Source: Deinococcus psychrotolerans (lineage in GTDB: Bacteria; Deinococcota; Deinococci; Deinococcales; Deinococcaceae). From it: a stretch of 64,000 nucleotides of DNA. Positions 1 through 9,454 of this stretch are shown piece after piece. The notes under the pieces are model-generated. The model saw nothing but the letters and a program-made list of their open reading frames with translations. It ran no database searches and had not been told where the DNA came from. Position numbers and translations under genes: made by a program. The stretch spans positions 310,001 to 374,000 of the forward strand of contig NZ_CP034183.1 of NCBI RefSeq assembly GCF_003860465.1, written 5' to 3'. Every line of letters begins with the position of its first letter. The first letter of the stretch is position 1.

Positions 1-1025
1 GCGCTGAAGTCCTCGCCGCCCATGATCGGCCTGCCTTCCGAGAGTGTCGCCTCAGCGCCGAGCGTTTGGCGGGTCACCTCGCGCAGCATTTCGGTAATCT
101 CCGGGTCATTGATGACGGCCCGGTAGCCTTTTTCATAATCGAAGGTGTAGTTCGCTCCGTACCCCTCGGTGATTCCCTTGATGAGTTTTTCCATGCGCTC
201 CGGCATTTTTTCGCGCAGCTCGGCGTCGAACGTCCTGACGGTGCCGGTCATGGTCACGCTGCCGGGAATGATGTTGTGGGCGCTGCCGCCGTTGATCTGG
301 GTCACGCTCAGCACGGCGGGGTCGAGGGGGTCGCGCTGACGAGAAACTACACTTTGCAGGGCCAGCACGATCTGAGCAGCAATCACCACTGGATCGATGG
401 TTTCGTGAGGGCTGGCGGCGTGTCCACCTTTGCCTTCGATGCGGATGTTAAAAACATCGGAAGCGGCCAGCAGCGGGCCGTCGCGCAGTACGATCACGCC
501 CGTTGGAATCGGCGTCATCAAATGGGTGCCCACCACTGCGTCCACGCCGTCCATGATTCCGGCGTCGACCACTTGCTGAGCGCCGCCGGGAAACAGCTCT
601 TCGGCGTGCTGGAAAATAAAGCGCACTTCGCCGCGCAGCGTTTCAGGACTGGCCGAGAGAAGCGTGGCCGCGCCCAGCAGCATGGCGGTGTGGCCGTCGT
701 GCCCGCAGGCGTGCATCACGCCGGGATTCTGGGAAGCAAATTCGAGGCCAGTGTCTTCCTGAATCGGCAAGGCGTCCATGTCGGCCCGCAGCAGCACGGT
801 TCGCCCCGCTCCCGCCGTGCCCTTCAGCACCGCCAGAATGCTGGTCGGGGTGGGGCGACTCAGCGTCAGGTGAGGCAGCTTTTTCAACTCGCCTTCCACG
901 TAGTCGGCGGTCTGGTGTTCCTGAAACGACAGTTCGGGGTGCTGGTGAAGGTAGCGCCGCCAAGCCGTGACTTGCTGCTTGAGTTCGGCGGGCACAGTGT
1001 TGGGCGGGGTCTGAGTCTGGGTCAT
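1..1025 (-). CDS. M20D-family amidohydrolase/carboxypeptidase (partial, C-terminus outside window)
   Basis: Reading down from ATG at 1025, the protein opens MTQTQTPPNTVPAELK and stays open to the window edge (about 341 residues), so its C-terminal end is missing. It has the metal-site features of the M20D amidohydrolase family: a LLRADMDALP strand, the HACGHDGH motif and the HAEELFPGG motif carrying the catalytic glutamates. The family hydrolyses N-acyl amino acids, small peptides or related amides using two metal ions, usually in the cytoplasm. A GAGG ribosome-binding site lies 5 nt before the ATG. It follows a peptide-type solute-binding protein on the same strand, which suggests it processes imported peptides or amides. 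The exact substrate cannot be read from the sequence. No signal peptide is visible. Confidence 0.9.
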   Translation of the reverse strand, partial: MTQTQTPPNTVPAELKQQVTAWRRYLHQHPELSFQEHQTADYVEGELKKLPHLTLSRPTPTSILAVLKGTAGAGRTVLLRADMDALPIQEDTGLEFASQNPGVMHACGHDGHTAMLLGAATLLSASPETLRGEVRFIFQHAEELFPGGAQQVVDAGIMDGVDAVVGTHLMTPIPTGVIVLRDGPLLAASDVFNIRIEGKGGHAASPHETIDPVVIAAQIVLALQSVVSRQRDPLDPAVLSVTQINGGSAHNIIPGSVTMTGTVRTFDAELREKMPERMEKLIKGITEGYGANYTFDYEKGYRAVINDPEITEMLREVTRQTLGAEATLSEGRPIMGGEDFS

Positions 1026-1065
1026 GGCAACCTCAAGGGGAAGGCGTGTTCCTTCAGGGATGGTG

Positions 1066-1119
1066 GGTGAGAAGGTGCGCGTTGACTTGAGCCGACGCTG
1101 CTTTTACGGCCTTCTCACC
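1066..1119 (-). promoter_or_regulatory. Long-loop inverted repeat between binding-protein gene and amidohydrolase gene
   Basis: GGTGAGAAGG (1066-1075) and CCTTCTCACC (1110-1119) are perfect 10-bp inverted repeats around a 34-nt loop, in the 110-bp gap between the two minus-strand genes. There is no T-run on the downstream side, so it is not a standard intrinsic terminator. It may stabilise the upstream mRNA or partly uncouple the two genes. Function is inferred only from position. Confidence 0.45.
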
Positions 1120-1135
1120 GCTCACCGCTTCTTTC

Positions 1136-2740
1136 TTACTTCTTGCCGTCGATCGTAATATCTTCAAACGGCGTCAGCGCCGATGGGCCGGGCTGCCAGC
1201 CTTTGACGTAGCTGCGTTCGGCTCCCAGCGGGCGGGAATGCACGATGGGCAAGCGGATATTGGCCTCATAAGTGATCTGGGCAATCTGGGCGTAGGCTTT
1301 GGCACTGACCGCTTTATTGCTGCTGGCCACCGCTTTGCCGAGCAGTTCGAATATCTTGGGGTTGGAGTAGCCGGTGTCGGCGGGCGAGGCTTCGCCGTAA
1401 TAGGTGTTGTAGAAGTTGTACGGGCTGGCATACGGCCCCGTCCAGCCGATCATGTACATGTCGAAGCCCGGAGCGGTGTTGCGGTCGGTGAGGTATTTGG
1501 CCCAGTCCTCGGTTTTGAGGTTGACCTTGATGCCGATGGCACTCAGATCGGCGGCCATTGCCTCGGCAATCGGTTTGGGTGTCGGGAAATATGGGCGGCT
1601 CACCGGCATGTACCAAAGATCAATGCTGAAGCCGTTGGGGTAGCCCGCGTCGGCCAGCAACTTCTTGGCCGCTGCGGGGTCGTACTTGTAGTCGTCCGGC
1701 ACATTTTTGGAGGCGGCCCAGTTCAGCGCCGGGGGCAAGAAACTGGCATCCGAGACGCCCAGCCCGTTCCAGAAAGCGTCCACGATGGCTTTTTTGTTGA
1801 TGGCCATGCTGACGGCCTGCCGCACCTTGTCATTCTTGAGGTACTGGTTGCGGATATTTAGGCTGAGCGTGCCGACATTAAACGAAGGCACGATAATTTC
1901 ATTGAGCGACGAATCGGCTTTCACTGCGCCGAGCTGGTCGGGATTGAGATCGGAGGTGAAATCGATGGTTCCGGCTTTGAGTTCGTTGAGGCGGGCGCTG
2001 GGGTCTTTGATAAAGCGCAGCACCAAGTTGTCGTAGCTGGCTTTTTTGCCCCAGTGCTTTTTGTTGGTCGTCAGGGTAATCCGGTCGCCGGTTTGCCACG
2101 ACTGCATCACAAATGGGCCGGTGCCGACCGGCAAGGCGGCGGGCGTGCCGTACTTCGCTCCGGCTTTTTTCACGGCGGTCGGCGAGGCGATTCCGAAAAA
2201 GGTGGTGGCCATCGCTTCAGGAAACGGCGCAAACGAGTTGTTGAGCGTGAAGACCACTTTGTCAGGCCCGTCAGCCTTGACACTTTTCAGGAAGCTGTTT
2301 TTGTCGCTTTTGAAGCCGCCGAAAATAAACTGCCACGAAGTAAAGGTCTTGCTCTGAGCGGTGGCTCCTTCCGGCGCGGCCAAGTCCCACCAACGGTTGA
2401 CGTTGTAGACCACCGCGTCGGCGTTGAAGGGGGTGCCGTCGCTAAACGTCACATTCTTACGCAGGTAAAACGTCCATTCGGTGGCGTCTTTGTTGGACGA
2501 CCAGCGGGTTGCCAGCCCCGGCGCGATGGTGGAGGTGCCTTTTTTGAAGCGCACCAACATGTCGTAGACCAGTGACTGGGCCAGCGAGGAATTGCCGTCG
2601 GTGATGGTGCCGGTGTCGAGCGACACGGGATCGCCGCCCATGCCGTAGACGAGGGTGGCCGCGCTGGCCGAGCCGAATAAAGCAGCGCCGCTGAGCAGGG
2701 CGAGGGTCAAAGCGGGCCGGTGCAAGGTGGATCGGAGCAT
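1136..2740 (-). CDS. ABC transporter solute-binding protein, family 5 (peptide/nickel type)
   Basis: This 534-residue extracytoplasmic binding protein starts at ATG 2740 behind a strong GGAGGACACCC ribosome-binding site; the longer upstream reading frame lacks one. A Sec signal peptide (MLRSTLHRPALTLALLSG...SASA) precedes the mature protein. The N-terminal block LVYGMGGDPVSLDTGTITD, the TEWTFYLRKNVTFSDGTPFN motif and the C-terminal lobe are typical of the DppA/OppA family, as is the length. Such proteins capture peptides or other small ligands outside the membrane and pass them to a cognate permease. No permease or ATPase gene is in view. A TAGACT box upstream on this strand (near 2850) could be its -10. 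Substrate unknown; the downstream M20 hydrolase favours peptides. Confidence 0.92.
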   Translation of the reverse strand: MLRSTLHRPALTLALLSGAALFGSASAATLVYGMGGDPVSLDTGTITDGNSSLAQSLVYDMLVRFKKGTSTIAPGLATRWSSNKDATEWTFYLRKNVTFSDGTPFNADAVVYNVNRWWDLAAPEGATAQSKTFTSWQFIFGGFKSDKNSFLKSVKADGPDKVVFTLNNSFAPFPEAMATTFFGIASPTAVKKAGAKYGTPAALPVGTGPFVMQSWQTGDRITLTTNKKHWGKKASYDNLVLRFIKDPSARLNELKAGTIDFTSDLNPDQLGAVKADSSLNEIIVPSFNVGTLSLNIRNQYLKNDKVRQAVSMAINKKAIVDAFWNGLGVSDASFLPPALNWAASKNVPDDYKYDPAAAKKLLADAGYPNGFSIDLWYMPVSRPYFPTPKPIAEAMAADLSAIGIKVNLKTEDWAKYLTDRNTAPGFDMYMIGWTGPYASPYNFYNTYYGEASPADTGYSNPKIFELLGKAVASSNKAVSAKAYAQIAQITYEANIRLPIVHSRPLGAERSYVKGWQPGPSALTPFEDITIDGKK

Positions 2741-2954
2741 GGGTGTCCTCCAGTGGGTAAAGCTGCTAAGCGGTAAGCCGCTGCCAAAAGCAGGCGGGCC
2801 GATTGGCGGGTTGGCTGCTTTAAAAGTGGATCTGATGAAAAGGTAACAAAAGCAGTCTAACAGCAAAGCTGAATCCTCGGTGCGTCGCCGCCCAACCTTG
2901 CGACCTGTCGATTCCGCGAACTTTAGTCCCGCGCTTTGACTTTATACTGGGGCC

Positions 2955-3908
2955 ATGACCGCCGTAAGCGCCGTGCCCCTTGCCGAATTTGAAGCCCGAC
3001 TGCGTGAAGTGCTGCGCTCCAAAGTTGAGTTCATCGAGGTGATCGGTGAGGATTTGGTGGCGGCAGGCGGTAAACGGGTGCGCCCCGCGATCACGTATCT
3101 GGCCTCCAAAGCCCTCAGCGGCGGCGAGCAGCACCTCTTTGACACTGATCTGGCCGTCTGCGTAGAGCTGCTGCACTCGGCCTCACTGCTTCACGATGAT
3201 TTGATTGACGATTCGGATACCCGGCGCGGCCAAGAAACTGCTTTTCGCAAATTTGGCAACGTGGTCAGCGTCATGAGCGGCGACTTTATGCTCAGCCGCT
3301 TGCTGGTGCTGCTCGCCGAGATGCCGCCGAGCCTGACCCGCGCTTTTGGCTTGGCGGCCAGCGCGGTGTGCGAAGGCGAGGTGCTGCAATTTCAGGTGGC
3401 GGCCTACGCCGATTACTCACTGGACAATTACTTGCAAGTCATTTACGGCAAAACGGCGGCGGTCTTTGAGCTGGCTGCCCGCGCTCCGGCGCTGCTGCGC
3501 TCGGCGCAGGGCCACCTGACCGAAGCGCTGGAAACCTACGGGCGCGAGTACGGCTTGGCTTTTCAGATGCAAGATGACTTGCTCGATTTGATGGGCGACG
3601 AAGCCACTATCGGCAAGCCGGTGGGCGGCGACCTACGTGAGGGCAAAGCCACCTTGCCGGTGCTGTATTTGCTGGAAGGGGAGAGTGGGGACGAAGTGCG
3701 GCGTATTTTGGAGCGCCGCGCCGCGCAGACCGGAGACGTGGAGCGGGTGCGCGAACTGGTGGCCGCGCAGGGTATTTATCAGCGTGCGCGTGACGAGATC
3801 GTGCGCCGCGCCGAGCTGGCCATTGCCGCGCTGCACCGCTTACCGCCCAGCCCTGACCGTGACCGCTTGGAAGCCTACGCCGCCTACGAAGTCCAGCGGG
3901 TGCGGTAA
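2955..3908 (+). CDS. Polyprenyl diphosphate synthase (trans-isoprenyl type)
   Basis: The 317-residue protein has the two aspartate-rich motifs of trans-polyprenyl synthases: the first is DDLIDDSDTRRG near residue 80 and the second is DDLLD near residue 197. The GGKRVRP substrate-binding motif lies near residue 40. These enzymes condense isopentenyl diphosphate units onto an allylic primer, making the side chain of menaquinone or carotenoid precursors. The length matches a long-chain (hepta- to octaprenyl) synthase, but product length cannot be read reliably. TATACT (2943-2948) lies 6 nt before the ATG, so the transcript is probably leaderless. It is divergent from the binding-protein gene. 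Confidence 0.93.
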   Translation: MTAVSAVPLAEFEARLREVLRSKVEFIEVIGEDLVAAGGKRVRPAITYLASKALSGGEQHLFDTDLAVCVELLHSASLLHDDLIDDSDTRRGQETAFRKFGNVVSVMSGDFMLSRLLVLLAEMPPSLTRAFGLAASAVCEGEVLQFQVAAYADYSLDNYLQVIYGKTAAVFELAARAPALLRSAQGHLTEALETYGREYGLAFQMQDDLLDLMGDEATIGKPVGGDLREGKATLPVLYLLEGESGDEVRRILERRAAQTGDVERVRELVAAQGIYQRARDEIVRRAELAIAALHRLPPSPDRDRLEAYAAYEVQRVR

Positions 3909-4081
3909 TTTCGCCTCAGGCGGTGCGGGTTGCCGCGCTCAGGGGGTTCCATTCGGTGCTGCGGATGTCTAGAATCAAGCGGCAAGACAACTAGACAGCT
4001 TGGAATCACCCGATTTTTTAACAGAGACAGTGTGGGGCTGATCGTGTCATGCCCCGAACGCTGCGCTCAGGAGGGCCAGAC

Positions 4082-5329
4082 GTGCCGACATCAGGACTCA
4101 ATTGGCAAGGCTTGCTAGAACAGCTCGAACAAGCCTTGCCGTTTACCACCGCCGACGAACAGAGTTTGGCGTACTTCAAATTCCCCAAGCGCACCATCAG
4201 TCTGAGTTTGCCGGTCAAAATGGACGATGGGCGCGTCAAAGTCTTTCGGGGCTACCGCACGGTGCACAGCATCACGCGCGGCCCGGCGATGGGCGGCGTG
4301 CGCTACCGCGAGGGCCTGAGCGTTCACGAATGCGAAGTGCTGGCCGCCATCATGACTCTCAAGAACGCGGTGGCGGATTTGCCACTGGGCGGAGCCAAGG
4401 GCGGCGTCAACGTCGATCCTGAAACGCTCAGCGCGGGCGAAACTGAGCGGTTGACCCGCCGCTACACCTCGGAACTCGTCGATGTGATCGGCCACCAAAG
4501 TGACGTGCTGGCTCCCGACGTGGGCACCAACGAACAGATCATGGCCTGGATGCTCGATACCTACAACGAGAACCTGGGCAACACCGCCAACGGTATGGTC
4601 GTCGGTAAGCCGATCCCGCTCGGCGGCTCGCTGGGCACCAAAGGCGCACGCGGGCGCGGCGCGGCGCTGGTCACCGCCATGATTTTGGAAGAGAGCGGCG
4701 AGAACTTACAGAATAAAAGCGTGGTCATTCACGGCTACGGCGACGCGGGCCGCTCGGCCGCCGCTTACTTGGCCCTTCAGGGCGCACGCATCATCGGGGT
4801 AGCCGATTCCGGCGGGGCGACCTACGCGTCGATGGGCCTTGACTTGGCCGCGCTGGACGCTCACAGAGAAGAGACCGGTAGTGTCATGGGCTTTGCCACC
4901 GCCCTCGATACCGAAGAAGCCTTGGCGCTCAACGCCGATGTGCTGCTGCTGTGTTACGACCACGGCACGATTTACGCCGGCAACGCCGCCAGCATTCGTG
5001 CGCCCCTGGTCATCGAAGCCAGCAACCGCGCCGTATTGCCGGAAGCCGAGCGCTACCTGAAGTCGCAGGGCACCGTGGTGATTCCCGATTTGATCGCCAG
5101 CATCGGCGGCGTGATCACCAATTACTTGGAGTGGGTACAAGACGCCAGCAACTTTTTCTGGCAAGAAGACGAAATCTACGCCGCCTTGGACAAGCGCATC
5201 ACCGCCGCCGTGACGGACGTGATGGCTTTTGCCAAATTGCACGGCACGCCTGATCTGCGAACTGCCGCTTACGCCGTGGCCCTCAACAAATTGCACGGCG
5301 CGGCGGTGCTGCGCGGGGTGTATCCGTGA
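4082..5329 (+). CDS. gdhA: Glutamate dehydrogenase-like protein, probable regulatory (GdhA-type) subunit
   Basis: I place the start at GTG 4082, behind AGGAGGG at 4069-4075, rather than at ATG 4049, which has no ribosome-binding site; this gives 415 residues. The fold and motifs are those of NAD(P)-glutamate dehydrogenase ([17 protein letters not shown], Rossmann [10 protein letters not shown]). Two residues that normally hold the substrate gamma-carboxylate are changed. The lysine of the RGPAKGG motif is methionine 70 (RGPAMGG), and the serine of AGGVxxS is asparagine 347 (IGGVITN). In Thermus thermophilus a tandem gdhA-gdhB pair encodes a catalytically inactive regulatory GdhA and a catalytic GdhB that form a hetero-oligomer. 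The substitutions here, plus the intact neighbour, suggest the same division of labour. This is inference from residues, not an assay. Confidence 0.88.
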   Translation: MPTSGLNWQGLLEQLEQALPFTTADEQSLAYFKFPKRTISLSLPVKMDDGRVKVFRGYRTVHSITRGPAMGGVRYREGLSVHECEVLAAIMTLKNAVADLPLGGAKGGVNVDPETLSAGETERLTRRYTSELVDVIGHQSDVLAPDVGTNEQIMAWMLDTYNENLGNTANGMVVGKPIPLGGSLGTKGARGRGAALVTAMILEESGENLQNKSVVIHGYGDAGRSAAAYLALQGARIIGVADSGGATYASMGLDLAALDAHREETGSVMGFATALDTEEALALNADVLLLCYDHGTIYAGNAASIRAPLVIEASNRAVLPEAERYLKSQGTVVIPDLIASIGGVITNYLEWVQDASNFFWQEDEIYAALDKRITAAVTDVMAFAKLHGTPDLRTAAYAVALNKLHGAAVLRGVYP

Positions 5330-5437
5330 GACGGGGCGAGCCAATGCCGCTCTGCAAGCTGTAACCAACAGAACCGCCTCGCTTCTCCACTTTACTTTTC
5401 CACTTGACCCACCACCAACGCGACTGAAAAGGAGCTT

Positions 5438-6748
<1,311 letters not shown>

Positions 6749-6783
6749 GCGGCTGCATCCTTAAATGGGGATTCTTCCTCTCT

Positions 6784-6828
6784 TTTAATTGCCTCCTTAC
6801 TATACTGATGAGTAAGGAGGCAATTAAA
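6784..6828 (+). promoter_or_regulatory. 17-bp perfect palindrome over the -10 and ribosome-binding site of the toxin-antitoxin operon
   Basis: TTTAATTGCCTCCTTAC (6784-6800) and its exact reverse complement (6812-6828) flank an 11-nt spacer that begins with a TATACT -10-like hexamer. The right arm contains the AAGGAGG ribosome-binding site and touches the ATG at 6828. Transcription from TATACT would start near 6813, so the left arm would stay in DNA. This favours an operator bound by the AbrB-fold antitoxin or the toxin-antitoxin complex. If transcription starts further upstream, an RNA hairpin would instead hide the ribosome-binding site. Confidence 0.75.
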
Positions 6829-7082
6829 TGTCAAGGACGACTATAACCAGTAAGGGACAAATCACTGTACCGCACGAGATTCGCGCCGCTCTCAAGCTGG
6901 TGCAGGGGGATCAATTGCAGATTGAAGTCGTTGCCAACGGCTTCGAGGCCCGTTTGGTTCGGCGTCCGACAGCGGCTTCTCTGCAAGGTATTCTGAAAAG
7001 CGAGGTGCCGTATCAAAGTCAGGAAGCCGAGCGTCAGGCAGTGGCGGAGGCGCTCGCTGAAAAGTTTTCAAAGCAAAAATGA
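6828..7082 (+). CDS. AbrB/MazE-fold antitoxin (SpoVT-AbrB domain)
   Basis: This is an 84-residue protein with an N-terminal swapped-hairpin AbrB domain (TTITSKGQITVPHEIRAALK, then GDQLQIEV) and a charged C-terminal tail that would wrap the toxin. Such antitoxins bind a palindromic operator as dimers and neutralise a PIN-domain ribonuclease. Its stop codon overlaps the ATG of the downstream PIN gene (ATGA at 7079-7082), which implies translational coupling. A perfect palindrome covers its promoter and ribosome-binding site, fitting autoregulation. It follows gdhB by 79 bp with its own promoter-like element. Confidence 0.9.
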   Translation: MSRTTITSKGQITVPHEIRAALKLVQGDQLQIEVVANGFEARLVRRPTAASLQGILKSEVPYQSQEAERQAVAEALAEKFSKQK

Positions 7083-7498
7083 GCAGTTCGCAACCTCTTG
7101 AAGGCGTTTTGCTGGACGCCAATGTCGTGCTCCGTTACCTGACCAACGAGCCGCCGGAGATGGCTGGGCGGAGCCTAGCGCTGTTAGAGCGGGCCGAACG
7201 CGGCGAACTGAGATTGATCTTGACACCTTTGGTGCTGGCAGAGTGCGTCTGGGTGCTGAAATCATTTTACAAATTGCCGCTTGCCCGGATCAGTGAGGCG
7301 CTGCAACAGGTCTTTGAACTCGGCGGCGTAACCACCCAGCAGCGCCCTGTCATCAGCGCCGCCTTAATCAGCATGGCCCAGCACAATGTTGATTTCACCG
7401 ACGCTTATTTGGCTGAACTGGCCCGCGCCGAAGGACTGAGTGTGGCCAGTTTTGACCAAGATTTCAGCAAGCTTTCGGTGACGCTTGTCTCCATCTGA
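7079..7498 (+). CDS. PIN-domain ribonuclease toxin (VapC family)
   Basis: The 139-residue protein has the acidic residues of a PIN nuclease in order: LLDANV near residue 13, the glutamate of LAECVW, the aspartate of VDFTDAYLA and the aspartate of SFDQDF. Mg-dependent PIN toxins cut specific RNAs (tRNA or rRNA in studied VapCs); the target here is unknown. It overlaps the antitoxin gene by 4 bp and has no ribosome-binding site of its own, so its production depends on antitoxin translation. It ends just before the next gene's promoter. Confidence 0.88.
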   Translation: MSSSQPLEGVLLDANVVLRYLTNEPPEMAGRSLALLERAERGELRLILTPLVLAECVWVLKSFYKLPLARISEALQQVFELGGVTTQQRPVISAALISMAQHNVDFTDAYLAELARAEGLSVASFDQDFSKLSVTLVSI

Positions 7499-7528
7499 TT
7501 GCTGTCTCAGCCCCTTAGAATGGCGAGC

Positions 7529-8293
7529 GTGACCCAGCCCGATTTCCGCAGCATTGAGCGTGCCCGCAAACTCCTCGCGCTGTGGCGCGGCGCGGTGGGC
7601 GGCGAGAAAAGTAAGGCGCGGGGAGCGCTGATGCGGGTGCTGGAAAATTCAAACCTCACCCTGCGCGACCTAGAAGCGGGCCTGCCGACCACCCTTGACC
7701 CCGAGGACAGTCTGTCGGTGCGCGAGGCCGACACCCTGCTGCTTGCTCTTGACGGTTCACCCGCCGAACGAGACGCCGCTCTGACCCGACTTGCCGACTT
7801 GCCGGGCCTCAGCGTGGCCGAGCGCGAGCGTGTCTTGCGCTTCTTGGACTTGGGCCGTTTGGTGGCTTCCCGCGCTGATGGCTGGGTGCAAACGCAGGCA
7901 GACGCCGAAATTACTGCCGAAGCCCTGACGCGGGCGGGCCAGCACCTGACCGAAAGCGAAGTGGCCCGCAGCCCCGGTGCCACGCTGGCCGACTCGGCGC
8001 GGGACTTGGGCTTTTTGCGGGCGGCTCAGTTGGTGCGGCCTGAGCGCAGTCTCAAAGCCTCGGGCGAATATCAAGCAGCGTTTTTGGCTTCACTTTGCGC
8101 GGCTCTGAGCGGGATTCCGGCCAGCTCGCATGGCCCCGATTCCGAGGGGCGTTACTCGGTGACGGCCCACCTTAGCGTCAACGAACTTTCACAGGTGCGG
8201 GCACGCTTGGCGCGGGAAGAAGCGGGACTGAGGCGCGAGTTGCTGCGGGCCGCCCGCCTCTACGGCCGTGAAGTGGGTCAGCAGAAGTTGTGA
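7529..8293 (+). CDS. Conserved hypothetical protein, helix-rich
   Basis: I do not recognise a domain in this 254-residue protein. I start it at GTG 7529 because TAGAAT (7516-7521) lies 7 nt upstream, the leaderless arrangement common in this window; an in-frame ATG at 7520 would overlap that -10 box. The sequence is rich in Leu, Ala, Arg and Glu, is probably almost all helical, has charged heptad-like stretches at both ends, and has no signal peptide or membrane segment. It lies between the toxin gene and the 8349 gene on the same strand, with a separate promoter-like box downstream at 8297-8302. Function unknown. Confidence 0.7.
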   Translation: MTQPDFRSIERARKLLALWRGAVGGEKSKARGALMRVLENSNLTLRDLEAGLPTTLDPEDSLSVREADTLLLALDGSPAERDAALTRLADLPGLSVAERERVLRFLDLGRLVASRADGWVQTQADAEITAEALTRAGQHLTESEVARSPGATLADSARDLGFLRAAQLVRPERSLKASGEYQAAFLASLCAALSGIPASSHGPDSEGRYSVTAHLSVNELSQVRARLAREEAGLRRELLRAARLYGREVGQQKL

Positions 8294-8348
8294 GCTTAGA
8301 ATACTGAGCAGCTATTTAAGTTTTGCCCACCCACAAAGGAGCGCTCCC

Positions 8349-9311
8349 TTGCCTCAAGTCCAGCCCAAAGACCAGACCGCCGCCCAAATGCTTTCGCATT
8401 GGAAACCCGCTCCCGCAGGCTACAAACACGTGGTCAGCGTCTCGCTGGGCTCCAGCAAGCGCGACGCTCGCGAAGAAACCGAGCTGCTCGGCCAGAAGTT
8501 CGTGTTGGAGCGCATCGGCACCGACGGCGACATGAAAAAGCTGCGCGACTTGCTGCTGGCCTTAGACGGCAAAGTCAGCGCCTTTGGGCTGGGCGGCACC
8601 GATATCTATATCGTGGCGGGTGACAAGCGCTACACCTTCCGCGAAATTGCGCCGCTGGTGGCGGGCCTTAAAACCCCGATCGTGGACGGCTCCGGCCTCA
8701 AGCACACCCTGGAGCGCGAGGCGATTAAGCAACTCGAACCGCTGATTCACTGGAAAGGCTGCCGCACTTTGCTGGTCTCCAGCGTTGACCGTTTCGGTAT
8801 GGCCGAAGCCTTGTCTGAGGCGGGCGCGAACGTGCTTTACGGCGACATTGTTTTCGGGCTGAATCTGAATGTGCCGCTGCGCAGCATGAACAGCATCCGC
8901 AAGGTGGCCAAAGTGATTTTGCCGGCCTTGACCTTTTTGCCGTTCAAGTGGTTTTACCCCACCGGCGAAAAGCAGGAACAGAGCGTGCAGGGCGTGGGCA
9001 CCCAGTATTACGAGTGGGCCGAGGTGATTGCCGGTGACACCCACTATGTCAAGCGCTACGCTCCCGACAAGCTGGAGGGCAAAACCATTTTGACCCAGAC
9101 CATTACTGAAGCAGACCGCGAGTGGGCGCGGCAGCACGGCGTGAAGCGGCTGATCACCACCACGCCGCGCATTGGAAGCCGTAACTTCGCCACCAACGTG
9201 ATGGAAGCCATGCTGGTGGCCTCCCAAGATGCCGGCGCGGCGCTGAGTGAAGCGCAGTACCGCGACCTGCTTTTGGAACTGGATTTCAGGCCGCAAGTGA
9301 CGGAGTTTTGA
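8349..9311 (+). CDS. Conserved protein of the family sometimes annotated as quinate 5-dehydrogenase
   Basis: TTG 8349 follows an AAAGGAG ribosome-binding site, giving 320 residues; the open frame extends upstream without a better site, and TAGAAT at 8297-8302 is a likely -10. The protein opens with a KHVVSVSLGSSKRD block and contains a central GLGGTDIYIVAG segment with a nucleotide-binding look, then TTTPRIGSRNFATNVMEAM. From memory, close relatives in Deinococcus and Thermus are labelled quinate 5-dehydrogenase, but I see no shikimate-pathway neighbours and no clear dehydrogenase active site. I treat the name as unproven. It is cytoplasmic by composition. Confidence 0.75.
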   Translation: MPQVQPKDQTAAQMLSHWKPAPAGYKHVVSVSLGSSKRDAREETELLGQKFVLERIGTDGDMKKLRDLLLALDGKVSAFGLGGTDIYIVAGDKRYTFREIAPLVAGLKTPIVDGSGLKHTLEREAIKQLEPLIHWKGCRTLLVSSVDRFGMAEALSEAGANVLYGDIVFGLNLNVPLRSMNSIRKVAKVILPALTFLPFKWFYPTGEKQEQSVQGVGTQYYEWAEVIAGDTHYVKRYAPDKLEGKTILTQTITEADREWARQHGVKRLITTTPRIGSRNFATNVMEAMLVASQDAGAALSEAQYRDLLLELDFRPQVTEF

Positions 9312-9454
9312 GCGCTGCGTTGAATGGATTTTTGCTGTGACCGCCCGGCGCCCGGCCTCCTTGTAGGCGCTCTCGCCTGCGCTACACAACTCGGGATGCT
9401 GAGGAAGAGTTGGCAGGCCCGGCTCAGTTAAACTTTCTGCATGAGGCACCCGCA

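Noticed and set aside
66..1070. Plus-strand open frame of 334 codons at the left edge
   Set aside because: It is the shadow of the M20 amidohydrolase, whose HACGHDGH and HAEE motifs are on the minus strand.
4049..4081. ATG 4049 as the start of gdhA
   Set aside because: No ribosome-binding site precedes it, whereas GTG 4082 has a strong AGGAGGG at the right distance and gives the expected N-terminus.
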